DNA from: Chloroflexota bacterium
Lineage (GTDB): Bacteria > Chloroflexota > Limnocylindria > Limnocylindrales > CSP1-4
NCBI GenBank assembly: GCA_017881985.1
Contig: JADGQH010000033.1
Span: 1-17,366 of the forward strand
Direction: 5' to 3'
DNA: 17,366 bases
Position 1 is the first letter of the stretch. Every line of letters begins with the position of its first letter. Below are positions 1 through 6,818 of this stretch, one piece after another. The translations under genes were made by a program, and so were the position numbers. A model generated the notes under the pieces. The model was given only the letters and a program-made list of their open reading frames with translations, was not told where the DNA came from and searched no databases.

Positions 1-520
1 GGCCCGCACCATCCGGATCCCGGTCCACATGGTGGAGACGATCAACCGGCTCATCCGCGTCTCGCGGCAGCTGCTCCAGGAGCTGGGCCGCGAGCCGACG
101 GTCGAGGAGATCGCCGAGGCGATGTCCAAGGGCCAGGAGGTCGTGGTCACCCCGGAGAAGGTCCGCGAGATCATCAAGGTCAGCCAGGAGCCGGTCTCAC
201 TGGAGACCCCGATCGGCGAGGAGGAGGACTCTCACCTCGGCGACTTCATCGAGGATCGAGGGGCGCTGGCCCCGGCCGAGGCGGCGTCGCACCAGCTCCT
301 CAAGGAGCAGGTCGAGGCGGTGCTCGACTCCCTGACCGGCCGCGAGCGGCGCGTACTGCAGCTCCGCTTCGGCCTGGAGGACGGGCGCGCCCGCACCCTC
401 GAGGAGGTCGGCAAGGAGTTCAACGTCACGCGCGAGCGGATTCGCCAGATCGAGGCGAAGGCGCTCCGCAAGCTGCGCCACCCGTCCCGCTCGCGCAAGC
501 TCAAGGACTACCTGGAATAG
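1..520 (+). CDS. rpoD: RNA polymerase primary sigma factor (RpoD/SigA type), C-terminal part
   Basis: The gene is truncated at the left edge. The reading frame is open from base 2, where it reads ARTIRIPVHM, a hallmark of sigma region 3 in group 1 sigma factors, so the ATG at 29 is internal and not the start. It recruits core RNA polymerase to housekeeping promoters. Visible in order: region 3 (ETINRLIRVSRQLLQELGREP), the 3-4 linker with SLETPIGEEEDSHLGDFIED, region 4.1 (LTGRERRVLQLRFGLEDG), and the region 4.2 helix-turn-helix (TLEEVGKEFNVTRERIRQIE) that reads the -35 element. It ends in the usual RHPSRSRKLKDYLE tail, so the C-terminus is complete. A short insert (about GQEVVV) before PEKVREII is slightly unusual. 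Family call is very secure. Whether this is the sole housekeeping copy cannot be known from the window. Confidence 0.95.
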   Translation, partial: ARTIRIPVHMVETINRLIRVSRQLLQELGREPTVEEIAEAMSKGQEVVVTPEKVREIIKVSQEPVSLETPIGEEEDSHLGDFIEDRGALAPAEAASHQLLKEQVEAVLDSLTGRERRVLQLRFGLEDGRARTLEEVGKEFNVTRERIRQIEAKALRKLRHPSRSRKLKDYLE

Positions 521-585
521 GGCGATCCACGCACGCCGGCGGCGGCTGCAACGGAAGTCATCTCTGGAACTTCGAGGATGAGATC

Positions 586-1020
586 GTGAAAGAGTCGGGC
601 GCGAGCGAAGGCAAGTCGGCATCGGAGCTCATCTCGAAGCGATTCGCCGAGCTCGGGGACTGGCGCGGGGCAACTCTCAGCAGGATGCGCACGCTCATCA
701 GGGAAGCAGATCCGGACGTCGTCGAGGAGCTGAAGTGGGTGAAGTCCTCGAACCCGGGCACGCCGGTCTGGTCGCACGACGGCATCATCTGCACCGGCGA
801 GTCCTACAAGAGTGTCGTGAAGCTCACCTTCTCCAAGGGCGCGTCCCTGGAGGATCCGGCCCGTCTCTTCAACTCGAGTCTCGACGGAAACGCACGCCGC
901 GCGATCGACATCCACGAAGGTGAAGAAGTCGACGAGGCCGCCTTCAAGGCCCTCGTTCGCGAAGCGGTCGCGCTCAACAGCCCCGGCGCGTCGAAACCTT
1001 CGAAGAAGGCGAAGTCCTGA
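586..1020 (+). CDS. DUF1801 domain protein
   Basis: A 144-residue soluble protein with a GTG start. A GAGGA purine tract at 574-578 sits about 7 nt upstream; the nearby ATG at 578 is out of frame and stops after three codons, which supports the GTG. Residues 30-130 show the DUF1801 pattern: an N-terminal helix (MRTLIREADPDVVEELKW), a short beta section (TPVWSHDGIICTGES, VVKLTF), the SLEDPARLF motif, then an NARRAIDIHEGEEVD segment and a final helix. A Lys/Ser-rich tail (SKPSKKAKS) follows. The fold is small, lacks visible catalytic residues, and has no assigned reaction; some family members are annotated as possible metal- or ligand-binding proteins. It starts 65 nt after rpoD with no obvious terminator between, so read-through from rpoD is possible. 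Family call good, function unknown. Confidence 0.85.
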   Translation: MKESGASEGKSASELISKRFAELGDWRGATLSRMRTLIREADPDVVEELKWVKSSNPGTPVWSHDGIICTGESYKSVVKLTFSKGASLEDPARLFNSSLDGNARRAIDIHEGEEVDEAAFKALVREAVALNSPGASKPSKKAKS

Positions 1021-1053
1021 CGGATTCCGTCCCTGAACGGGGAGCGGCCTGGC

Positions 1054-1482
1054 ATGACTGACGGCGCGGGGCCTGACGTCGGGGGCGCAGCTGGAGGCGC
1101 GGCGGCCCCGGGCGGCGCACTGCCGGACACGGGAGGCGCGGCCTCCCCGGGCGGCGGGGCCGGTTCGCCTGTCCAGCATCCGGCCGGGCTCCTCTACGGC
1201 CGGGGGCACATCGTGGTGTACGGGAACCCGCCGTTCCGCGGGCTTTTCGGCCCTGCGATCGTCGGCTTGCCGGCGGCCGAGGCGCTGCTCGACCTGCCTC
1301 GAACCGCCTTCGCCCTGATGGATCTCGTCTATCGCGAGGGCCGGCCCCTCGCGCGCCGGATCACGCTGCGCGGGTCCCCATGGCGGCTCACGATCGCCCC
1401 GCGGCGCGACAACGGCGACGGTGAGGTCTACGGGATCGCGGTGCACCTCGTCCCACGAGAGGATCGCGACCCCGCGGGCTGA
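1054..1482 (+). CDS. small PAS-like domain protein with Gly/Ala/Pro-rich N-terminus
   Basis: A 142-residue protein. The ATG has a good ribosome site (GGGGAG ending at 1044, 9 nt spacing) and lies 33 nt after the DUF1801 stop, so the two are probably co-transcribed. Residues 1-42 are low complexity, Gly/Ala/Pro-rich and probably disordered. Residues 46-137 look like a single PAS fold: GRGHIVVYGNPPFRGLFG resembles the strand-turn-helix start of PAS domains (here with a Tyr-Gly-Asn-Pro turn), then IVGLPAAEALLDLP, a helix with ALMDLVYREGRPLARR, and C-terminal strands (WRLTIAPRR, YGIAVHLVP). There is no kinase, GGDEF, or DNA-binding output domain, so it would act as a stand-alone sensor or adaptor. 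PAS assignment is from pattern only; ligand and partner are unknown. Confidence 0.65.
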   Translation: MTDGAGPDVGGAAGGAAAPGGALPDTGGAASPGGGAGSPVQHPAGLLYGRGHIVVYGNPPFRGLFGPAIVGLPAAEALLDLPRTAFALMDLVYREGRPLARRITLRGSPWRLTIAPRRDNGDGEVYGIAVHLVPREDRDPAG

Positions 1483-1505
1483 CGCCGTCGGGCCGTCGCG
1501 GGACT

Positions 1506-2936
1506 CTACGCCCGGGCAGGCGCCGCCGGTTCCGTCTGGCCCGGTCGGCTCGACCCACGGACCAGGCTCGTCACGATCCCGAGGCTGCAGACCACGGCCG
1601 CCACCAGGAAGGCGTCGTGGATCGCCCCGGCCAGCGCCGCGCTCCGCACGGCCGCCGATGGAGCGCCGGCTCCCAGCTCCGCGAGGTGGATCGGCAGCCG
1701 CGTCGCCACGATCGCCCCGCTGAGCGCGATCCCCAGCGCCTGGCCGTTCACCCGCATCTGGGCGAGCGTGCCGGACGCAGTTCCCACGCGGGAACGCGGC
1801 ACGGAGCCCAGCACCGCGCTGCTGTTCGGGCTCATGAACAGTCCCTGGCCCAGGCCCAGGAGCATCAGCCGCCAGATGAGATCCGGCAGCGCAAACGTCA
1901 CCGGGAGCAGGGTCAGGCTGAGGAGCGCGACGACCATGACCGCCATTCCCGCGCTGGCCAGGGTGCGCGGGCCGAAGCGGTCCGAGGCCGCCCCGCTGAG
2001 CGGCGCGACCAGGGCCATGGTGATCGGAACCGGGGTGAGCAGGAGGCCGGCCTCGATGGGCGAGAAGCCCGAGCCCTGCTGGAGGAGGAACGGCAAGAGG
2101 AACGTCGCGGTGAACAGCCCCGCGAACGCCACGACCACGCTGGCCAGGCCTGCCGTGAATGGACGGATCCGGAACAGCGCCAGGTCGATCATGGGCTGGA
2201 TCGAGCCACGCTCGACGACGATGAACGCGCCACCTAGCACCAGGAATGCGATCAGCAGGCCGATGATCGCCGGGCTGCTCCAACCCCACTGCTGGCCGTC
2301 GCTGAGGGCGAGCAGGAGCGCGAAGAGCGCGATCCCCGACAGCGCCGCGCCCTTGAGGTCGAACGCCTGGCCCGTGCCCGGGGTCTCGGCCGGCAGGATC
2401 CGGTTCGCCCACAGGATCGCCAGCAGGCCGATCGGCGCGTTGATCAGGAAGATCGCCCGCCAGGTCGCGACCTGGGTGAGGATCCCCCCGAGGGCGGGCC
2501 CGAGGCTGAGGCCGATCGATACGCTGATCCCGTTGAGGCCCAGGGCCCGTCCTCGCTCGCTGGCCGGGAACGTCCGGGCGACGATTGCCGGACCCATGGC
2601 CATGATCATCGCCGCGCCCACGCCCTGGATCACGCGGAAGGCCACCAGCCACAGCTCGTTCGGGGAAGCGCCGCAGCAGACGCTCGCCAGCGTGAAGACC
2701 GCGAAGCCGACGAGGTAGACCCGCTTGAACGTCTGCACCTCGCCGAGTCGGCCGCAGGGGAGCAGGAGCGAGCCGACCACGAGCAGATAGGCGACCACGA
2801 CCCATTCGATCGTGGTGAGGTCGATCTGAAACTCGCTCTGCATGGCGGGCAGGGCGATATTGATGATGCTGCCGTCGAGCGTCGCCATGAGCGAGCCGAG
2901 CGACACGCTCGTGAGGATGAGCCACTTGCGTTCCAT
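1506..2936 (-). CDS. MFS multidrug exporter, DHA2 (EmrB/QacA) family, 14 TM
   Basis: A 476-residue integral membrane protein, predicted drug/H+ antiporter. By eye there are about 14 hydrophobic segments, the number typical of DHA2. Motif D1 is at residues 20-30 (LDGSIINIALP), a partly degenerate motif A in loop 2-3 at 62-72 (GRLGEVQTFKR, in place of the usual GxLaDrxGrkr), motif B at 101-110 (RVIQGVGAAM) and motif C at 142-151 (GLSLGPALGG), the antiporter signature. An ASDRFGPR loop repeats motif A in the second half. Length is normal for the family. It has no strong Shine-Dalgarno before the ATG. It converges with the PAS gene (23 nt apart) and diverges from the glycosyltransferase. There is no adjacent TetR or MarR regulator and no HlyD-type adaptor. 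Substrate cannot be deduced. Confidence 0.93.
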   Translation of the reverse strand: MERKWLILTSVSLGSLMATLDGSIINIALPAMQSEFQIDLTTIEWVVVAYLLVVGSLLLPCGRLGEVQTFKRVYLVGFAVFTLASVCCGASPNELWLVAFRVIQGVGAAMIMAMGPAIVARTFPASERGRALGLNGISVSIGLSLGPALGGILTQVATWRAIFLINAPIGLLAILWANRILPAETPGTGQAFDLKGAALSGIALFALLLALSDGQQWGWSSPAIIGLLIAFLVLGGAFIVVERGSIQPMIDLALFRIRPFTAGLASVVVAFAGLFTATFLLPFLLQQGSGFSPIEAGLLLTPVPITMALVAPLSGAASDRFGPRTLASAGMAVMVVALLSLTLLPVTFALPDLIWRLMLLGLGQGLFMSPNSSAVLGSVPRSRVGTASGTLAQMRVNGQALGIALSGAIVATRLPIHLAELGAGAPSAAVRSAALAGAIHDAFLVAAVVCSLGIVTSLVRGSSRPGQTEPAAPARA

Positions 2937-3080
2937 CGAGCGCCTGGGTGCCCGATCGAGCTCGCCGTCCGACTTCCGGCCGCCGGCCGATGCCCTCGAA
3001 CCCTACCCGATGCGGCTCACCCGATGACGTGCATGGGCGTGTAACCGAATCCGGGCCCGGGTCCCAGCCCTTCCACCCGG

Positions 3081-3089
3081 TGGGATAAT
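3081..3089 (+). promoter_or_regulatory. candidate extended -10 promoter for the glycosyltransferase gene
   Basis: The bases TGGGATAAT match an extended -10 element (TGn followed by a hexamer matching TATAAT at 5 of 6 positions). They sit in the only AT-leaning pocket of the region (GATAATGAATTT). No good -35 is seen at 16-18 nt upstream, which extended -10 promoters tolerate. Transcription would start near 3096 and give a leader of about 226 nt. Confidence 0.45.
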
Positions 3090-3113
3090 GAATTTCGGCA
3101 TTGGCCATCGGTA

Positions 3114-3129
3114 CGGCTGGATTCAGCCG
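3114..3129 (+). repeat. hairpin 1 of the glycosyltransferase leader
   Basis: Perfect 6-bp inverted repeat CGGCTG / CAGCCG around the tetraloop GATT. It would lie about 20 nt into the transcript from the predicted promoter. Confidence 0.5.
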
Positions 3130-3139
3130 GCAGCGTGAA

Positions 3140-3154
3140 GCGGGGTCACCCCGC
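3140..3154 (+). repeat. 15-bp palindrome / hairpin 2 of the glycosyltransferase leader
   Basis: GCGGGGTCACCCCGC is a perfect odd palindrome with 7-bp arms. In RNA it could form a 6-bp stem with a 3-nt loop; in DNA it could be an operator for a dimeric regulator. Neither role is shown. Confidence 0.45.
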
Positions 3155-3167
3155 CCGCGTGCCCTAT

Positions 3168-3193
3168 GGCCGGGCGCAACACTCCGCCCGGCC
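3168..3193 (+). repeat. hairpin 3 of the glycosyltransferase leader, terminator-like
   Basis: Perfect 9-bp arms GGCCGGGCG / CGCCCGGCC enclose an 8-nt loop (3177-3184). TTCTCTC, pyrimidine-rich but not a T-run, follows. It is the strongest stem in this leader and could act as an attenuator or a weak terminator. Confidence 0.5.
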
Positions 3194-3282
3194 TTCTCTC
3201 CTGAGGGCCCAGCGCGGCGCTCGGCGCACTCCCCGTCTCGGACCTTCACCCGGTCCGGGCTCGCTGACTTCGCCGACCGCGC

Positions 3283-3307
3283 CACGCCTTCCGAACGCGA
3301 AGGCGTG
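3283..3307 (+). repeat. hairpin 4 of the glycosyltransferase leader, next to the ribosome site
   Basis: Perfect 9-bp arms CACGCCTTC / GAAGGCGTG enclose a 7-nt loop (3292-3298). The 3' arm ends 2-3 nt before the AGGAGAAG ribosome site (3310-3317) of the gene starting at 3322, so its folding could affect translation start. Confidence 0.5.
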
Positions 3308-3321
3308 CGAGGAGAAGGCCG

Positions 3322-5799
3322 ATGGACGCGATCGTGACGAGCCCTGGCCGATGGCCGCCCAGGCCAACCAGGGAGCGGCCGGCGAAGGCCGTCCGGCTGC
3401 CCCGGAGCGTCGTCCTGTCGACCTATGTCCCACGCCAGTGCGGGATCGCGACATTCGCGCGTGACCTGGTCGAGGGACTTCGCGCATGCGCCGGCCCCCA
3501 CGCTCCCGTCAGGGTCGCCGCCCTGGATCCTGCGGTCGACGCGCCTGTCTACCCGCCCGAGGTCCGATATCGGCTACGAGCCGACGATCGAGGCGCGTAT
3601 CGCCGCCTGGCGACGGACCTGGTCGCCGACGGGGCCGAGGTCCTCTGCCTGCAGCACGAGTTCGGGCTCTTCGGCGGTCCCAACGGGCGCCACGTGCTGG
3701 ACCTGCTCGACTGCCTGTCGATCCCGGTCGTGACGACCCTCCACACGATCCTGGCCAGGCCGACGCGCGGCCAGGCACGGATCGTCCGCGAGCTCGCCGC
3801 TCGCTCGGCGACGCTGGTGACGATCAGCGAACGTGGACGGGACGTGCTGGAGGAGCGGTACGGCGCCGACGGCAGTCGGGTTGCGGTCGTTCCGCACGGC
3901 GTCCCGGACTTCAGCGGCGTCGACCGCGTTCGGGCGCGGTCCGAGCTCGGACTCGACGACACGAAGCTGATCCTGACCTTCGGGCTCCTCGGTCCCTCGA
4001 AGAATGTCGAGCTCATCTTCGACGCCGTGCATCGGATCGTGGACAAGGTGCCCGACGCGACGGTCGCGGTCGTCGGCGCCACCCACCCGGAGGTCCGGCG
4101 ACAGTCCGGCGAGCGCTACCGCGAGGGCCTCCGTGAGCTCGCCGGACGGCTCGGCCTCGCCGACCGGGTGCGCTTCGTCGATCGCTACCTGGGCGCTTCC
4201 GAGCTTGCGGCCTGGCTCGTCGCCGCCGACGTGTTCGTGACCCCGTACCGGGATGCGCAGCAGATGTCGTCCGGCACCCTCGCCTACGCGCTCGCGGCTG
4301 GAGCCGCGGTCATCTCGACCCCGTATGCGCACGCCTGCGAGCTCCTCCAGGATGGGCGTGGCCTCCTGGTCCCGTTCGAGGACCCCGATGCGCTGTCGAG
4401 CGCGATCTCGTCCGTCCTGCTCGACGACCAGGTGCGAGAGGCATTGCGCCGCCGGGGCCGCGAGCACGGGCGCTCGATGGTGTGGCCGAACGTGGCGCGC
4501 GAATACGCGCGATTGTTCGCGCAGGCCGTGGAGGAGACTTCGGCTCCTGACCGCCGATCGACACATCTCCCGGCCCCTCGTCCGGTGGCCCCGACGTCGA
4601 CGCACCGCCGGGGCCCAGCGCGTGACCGGGATTTGGAGCCGGTGCCCGCGCAGGCCGACCTGCCGCTCGTGCGCCTGCATCTCGATGAGCTTCGTGCCTC
4701 GATCGGCATCTACCAGTTCGCGAGCAGCCGGACGCCGGACCCGCGGCACGGGTCCTGCACGGACGACGTGGCGCGAGCACTTCGCGTCGACCTCCGCCAC
4801 GCCGAGGTGGAGCCCAGCGTGCACGTCGCCGCAGCGATCCGTCACGACCTCACGGTCCTGGATGCGGCGTTCAACCCGGCTCGCGGTCGATTCCGGAACT
4901 TCCGCGCCGAGGACGGAACCTGGCTCGACGAGGTCGGTTCAGAGGACGCGCACGGACGCGCAATCCATGCGCTGGGCGAGGCCGTGGCCCGGTGCCACGA
5001 CCAGTCGATGATCGTCGCCGCGCGCGGGCTCCTCGCTGTGGCGCTCCCGGCCGCGCGCGATCTCGCCTGGGCCCGGCCGCGCGCCTACGCGATCCTGGGT
5101 TGCGTCGCGGCCCTCGCCGACCCGGCGTCTGCGGCGGTGGCCGCACACCTGGAGCCCCTGGCGTCCTCGCTCGAAACCTCGATCCGTCGTGCCGCATGGG
5201 CGGACCCGGGCTGGCCGTGGCCGGAGGAGCGCTGCACGTACGACAACGGAGCCCTGCCGGAGGCGCTGATTGCCGCCGGGCTCGCGCTCGGCCGTCCGGC
5301 GACCGTCGACCTCGGTCTCGAGGTCCTGACCTGGCTTATCGAGGCCGAGACGACCCCCGGCGGTTGGATTCGGCCGATCGGCAACCTCGGGTGGTGGTCG
5401 CGCGGGTCGCGGCCTGCCGCGTGGGATCAGCAGCCGATCGAGCCCGCCTCGATCGTGTCCGCGGCCGCGCTCGCATGGGACGCAACCCGGGACGACCACT
5501 GGGCGGTCACCGCCGAACGGGCGCTGGGCTGGTTCCTGGGCGCCAACGATCTCGGGATCTCGCTGGCCGACCCGAGCACGGGCGGCTGTCGGGATGGGCT
5601 GACGCCCAGTGGGGCGAACCCGAACCAGGGAGCCGAGTCAACGCTGGCCTGGCTCTTCTCGGTCGAGCGAGTGCGCGAGCTCCGTCAGCGCCGCTCGGCC
5701 ACCCGCCGTTGCTCGGGCCGCGGGCAGGATCGGACGTACGCAACGAGGTCCGAGAGGGTCGCCGTTGCGAGCGCGATCGCTGAGTCGGCCGCTCCGTAG
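3322..5799 (+). CDS. GT4 glycosyltransferase fused to an (alpha/alpha)6 glycosidase-like domain
   Basis: An 825-residue cytoplasmic protein; ATG with AGGAGAAG upstream. Residues about 30-405 are a GT-B glycosyltransferase of the GT4 type: glycine-rich donor loop VLSTYVPRQCGIATFARDL (32-50), LQHEFGLFGG (110-119), hinge segment TFGLLGPSKNVEL (219-231) and the sugar-nucleotide region TPYRDAQQMSSGTLAYALAAG (307-327) with STPYAHACELL (332-342). The first Glu of the EX7E motif is not present (Gln at that place). A Pro/Arg-rich linker spans about 405-445. Residues 450-785 are all-helical with conserved-looking blocks: CTDDVARAL, EDAHGRAIHALGE (541-553), WPWPEE...YDNGALPEA (631-648), GWFLGANDLG, and TGGCRDGL...NQGAESTLA (753-775), resembling six-hairpin glycosidases. 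It likely builds or remodels a mannose-type glycan together with the GH130 neighbour. Residues 788-825 lie antisense to GH130 and are probably a non-domain tail. Donor and acceptor are unknown. Confidence 0.87.
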   Translation: MDAIVTSPGRWPPRPTRERPAKAVRLPRSVVLSTYVPRQCGIATFARDLVEGLRACAGPHAPVRVAALDPAVDAPVYPPEVRYRLRADDRGAYRRLATDLVADGAEVLCLQHEFGLFGGPNGRHVLDLLDCLSIPVVTTLHTILARPTRGQARIVRELAARSATLVTISERGRDVLEERYGADGSRVAVVPHGVPDFSGVDRVRARSELGLDDTKLILTFGLLGPSKNVELIFDAVHRIVDKVPDATVAVVGATHPEVRRQSGERYREGLRELAGRLGLADRVRFVDRYLGASELAAWLVAADVFVTPYRDAQQMSSGTLAYALAAGAAVISTPYAHACELLQDGRGLLVPFEDPDALSSAISSVLLDDQVREALRRRGREHGRSMVWPNVAREYARLFAQAVEETSAPDRRSTHLPAPRPVAPTSTHRRGPARDRDLEPVPAQADLPLVRLHLDELRASIGIYQFASSRTPDPRHGSCTDDVARALRVDLRHAEVEPSVHVAAAIRHDLTVLDAAFNPARGRFRNFRAEDGTWLDEVGSEDAHGRAIHALGEAVARCHDQSMIVAARGLLAVALPAARDLAWARPRAYAILGCVAALADPASAAVAAHLEPLASSLETSIRRAAWADPGWPWPEERCTYDNGALPEALIAAGLALGRPATVDLGLEVLTWLIEAETTPGGWIRPIGNLGWWSRGSRPAAWDQQPIEPASIVSAAALAWDATRDDHWAVTAERALGWFLGANDLGISLADPSTGGCRDGLTPSGANPNQGAESTLAWLFSVERVRELRQRRSATRRCSGRGQDRTYATRSERVAVASAIAESAAP

Positions 5800-6653
5800 T
5801 AGATCCGGAGCTCATCCGTGATCGGGTCGTGGATCCAGCCGCACGGGAAGACGACGCCCCCGACGTCCCCGGTCTGCTCGTAGGACTCTTGCGGCCCGAA
5901 CACCCACTCGTCCGTTCGGTGGAGGACCCGGCGCGGATCCTCGAGGTCGAGGAGCACCAGCCCCGCTCGATACAGCGAGCCGCTCGCCGTCGAACGGACG
6001 CCGTGGTAGAGCATCAGCCATCCCTCGGGCGTCTCGAGGGGTGGCGGTCCCAGCCCGATCTTGCCGGCGTCCCACCAGGCGCCTTCGCGCGCGGGCAGGA
6101 GGAGCGTGTGGTCGCCCCAGTGGCGCAGGTCGGGCGAGAACGCAAGCCAGATGTGGGCGGGACCGGCAAGCGGCGTCGGGCGGTGGATGAGCGCCCAGCG
6201 GCCATCGATCCTGCGCGGGAAGAGCGCCGCGTCCTTGTCCTCCGGCGGCATCGCCGGGCCGAGACGCTGGAAGTGCCGGAAGTCGCGAGTCACGGCCAGC
6301 GACACGAGCGGGCCGCGCCGGCTGAAGGCGGTGTACGCGATGGCCCATTCGTCTCGCTCGGGCAGCCAGGTGATGCGGGGATCCTCGATTCCCCAGACCT
6401 CCTCCGGGTGGTGATCGGGGTCCGGCATCAGCGTGGGCTCCGGGTCGATGCGCCAGCCGGTTCGGCCGTCGTCGCTGCGTGCGACGGTCAGGTGCGAGAT
6501 GCCCCGGAGGTCCTCGACGCGCAGGAGCAGGATGCTCTCGCCGTCGATCGCGGCCGCCGCAGCGTTGAAGACCGTGTTCGCCCGGTACGGGATGTCCGTC
6601 GCGCTCAGGATCGGGTTCCCCGGATACCGCGTGAAGAGGCCGGGCGTGCTCAT
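5685..6653 (-). CDS. GH130 family beta-mannoside phosphorylase/glycosidase
   Basis: A 322-residue single-domain five-bladed beta-propeller enzyme of the GH130 family, which cleaves beta-mannosides, usually by phosphorolysis releasing mannose-1-phosphate. Family marks: YRANTVFNAAAA (23-34), LLLRVED (42-48), GIEDPRITW (88-96) with Asp91 as the likely general acid, EDKDAALFPRRIDGRW (138-153), HRP (157-159), DAGKIG (195-200), MLYHGV (214-219) and YYGAADSAIALATA (285-298). The Lys, Arg and His of these blocks are where known phosphorylases bind phosphate, so phosphorolysis is favoured over hydrolysis by inference. Length is normal. The last 38 residues overlap the convergent glycosyltransferase gene. 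No Shine-Dalgarno is seen before the ATG, and a -10-like box is close upstream. The exact linkage (beta-1,4 or beta-1,2) cannot be read from the sequence. Confidence 0.9.
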   Translation of the reverse strand: MSTPGLFTRYPGNPILSATDIPYRANTVFNAAAAAIDGESILLLRVEDLRGISHLTVARSDDGRTGWRIDPEPTLMPDPDHHPEEVWGIEDPRITWLPERDEWAIAYTAFSRRGPLVSLAVTRDFRHFQRLGPAMPPEDKDAALFPRRIDGRWALIHRPTPLAGPAHIWLAFSPDLRHWGDHTLLLPAREGAWWDAGKIGLGPPPLETPEGWLMLYHGVRSTASGSLYRAGLVLLDLEDPRRVLHRTDEWVFGPQESYEQTGDVGGVVFPCGWIHDPITDELRIYYGAADSAIALATATLSDLVAYVRSCPRPEQRRVAERR

Positions 6654-6662
6654 CGCGCCGGT

Positions 6663-6697
6663 AGTCTATCGCCGCGCGTGCGCCGGCTGGTCGTCAA
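6663..6697 (-). promoter_or_regulatory. weak candidate promoter for the GH130 gene, near-leaderless
   Basis: On the minus strand a TAGACT box (6668-6663) ends 9 nt before the ATG, which would put the start of transcription within a few bases of the start codon. A TTGACG sequence (6697-6692) resembles a -35 element, but the 23-nt spacer is too long for a standard pair. The absence of a ribosome site before this ATG fits a leaderless or near-leaderless message. Confidence 0.25.
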
Positions 6698-6818
6698 ATC
6701 GAGAACGGCGGTCCCTCGGGGGCATGCGCCGCTCGATTCGATCCGGCCGCGGCCCTCGACTCGAGACCGGCCCCACTGCCGCCCGACGGTCGCCGACCCG
6801 TCCTACGCCGTGGGTCCG

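Larger units (their letters stand above)
2937..3321. other. divergent intergenic region, MFS / glycosyltransferase
   Basis: 385 bp without a gene I can support. Several open frames cross it, but they are antisense or frame shadows with Arg/Pro-rich, uncharacteristic translations. The plus-strand half holds an extended -10 box (3081-3089) followed by four perfect hairpins before the glycosyltransferase ribosome site. The part next to the MFS start has no convincing promoter; the best minus-strand candidate is TAGGGT (complement of about 3001-3006) with no recognisable -35 element. Confidence 0.6.

Noticed and set aside
508..3501. 997-codon minus-strand ORF
   Set aside because: A GC-rich frame shadow across DUF1801, PAS, MFS and the intergenic region, with no domain; each of those genes is better supported in another frame.
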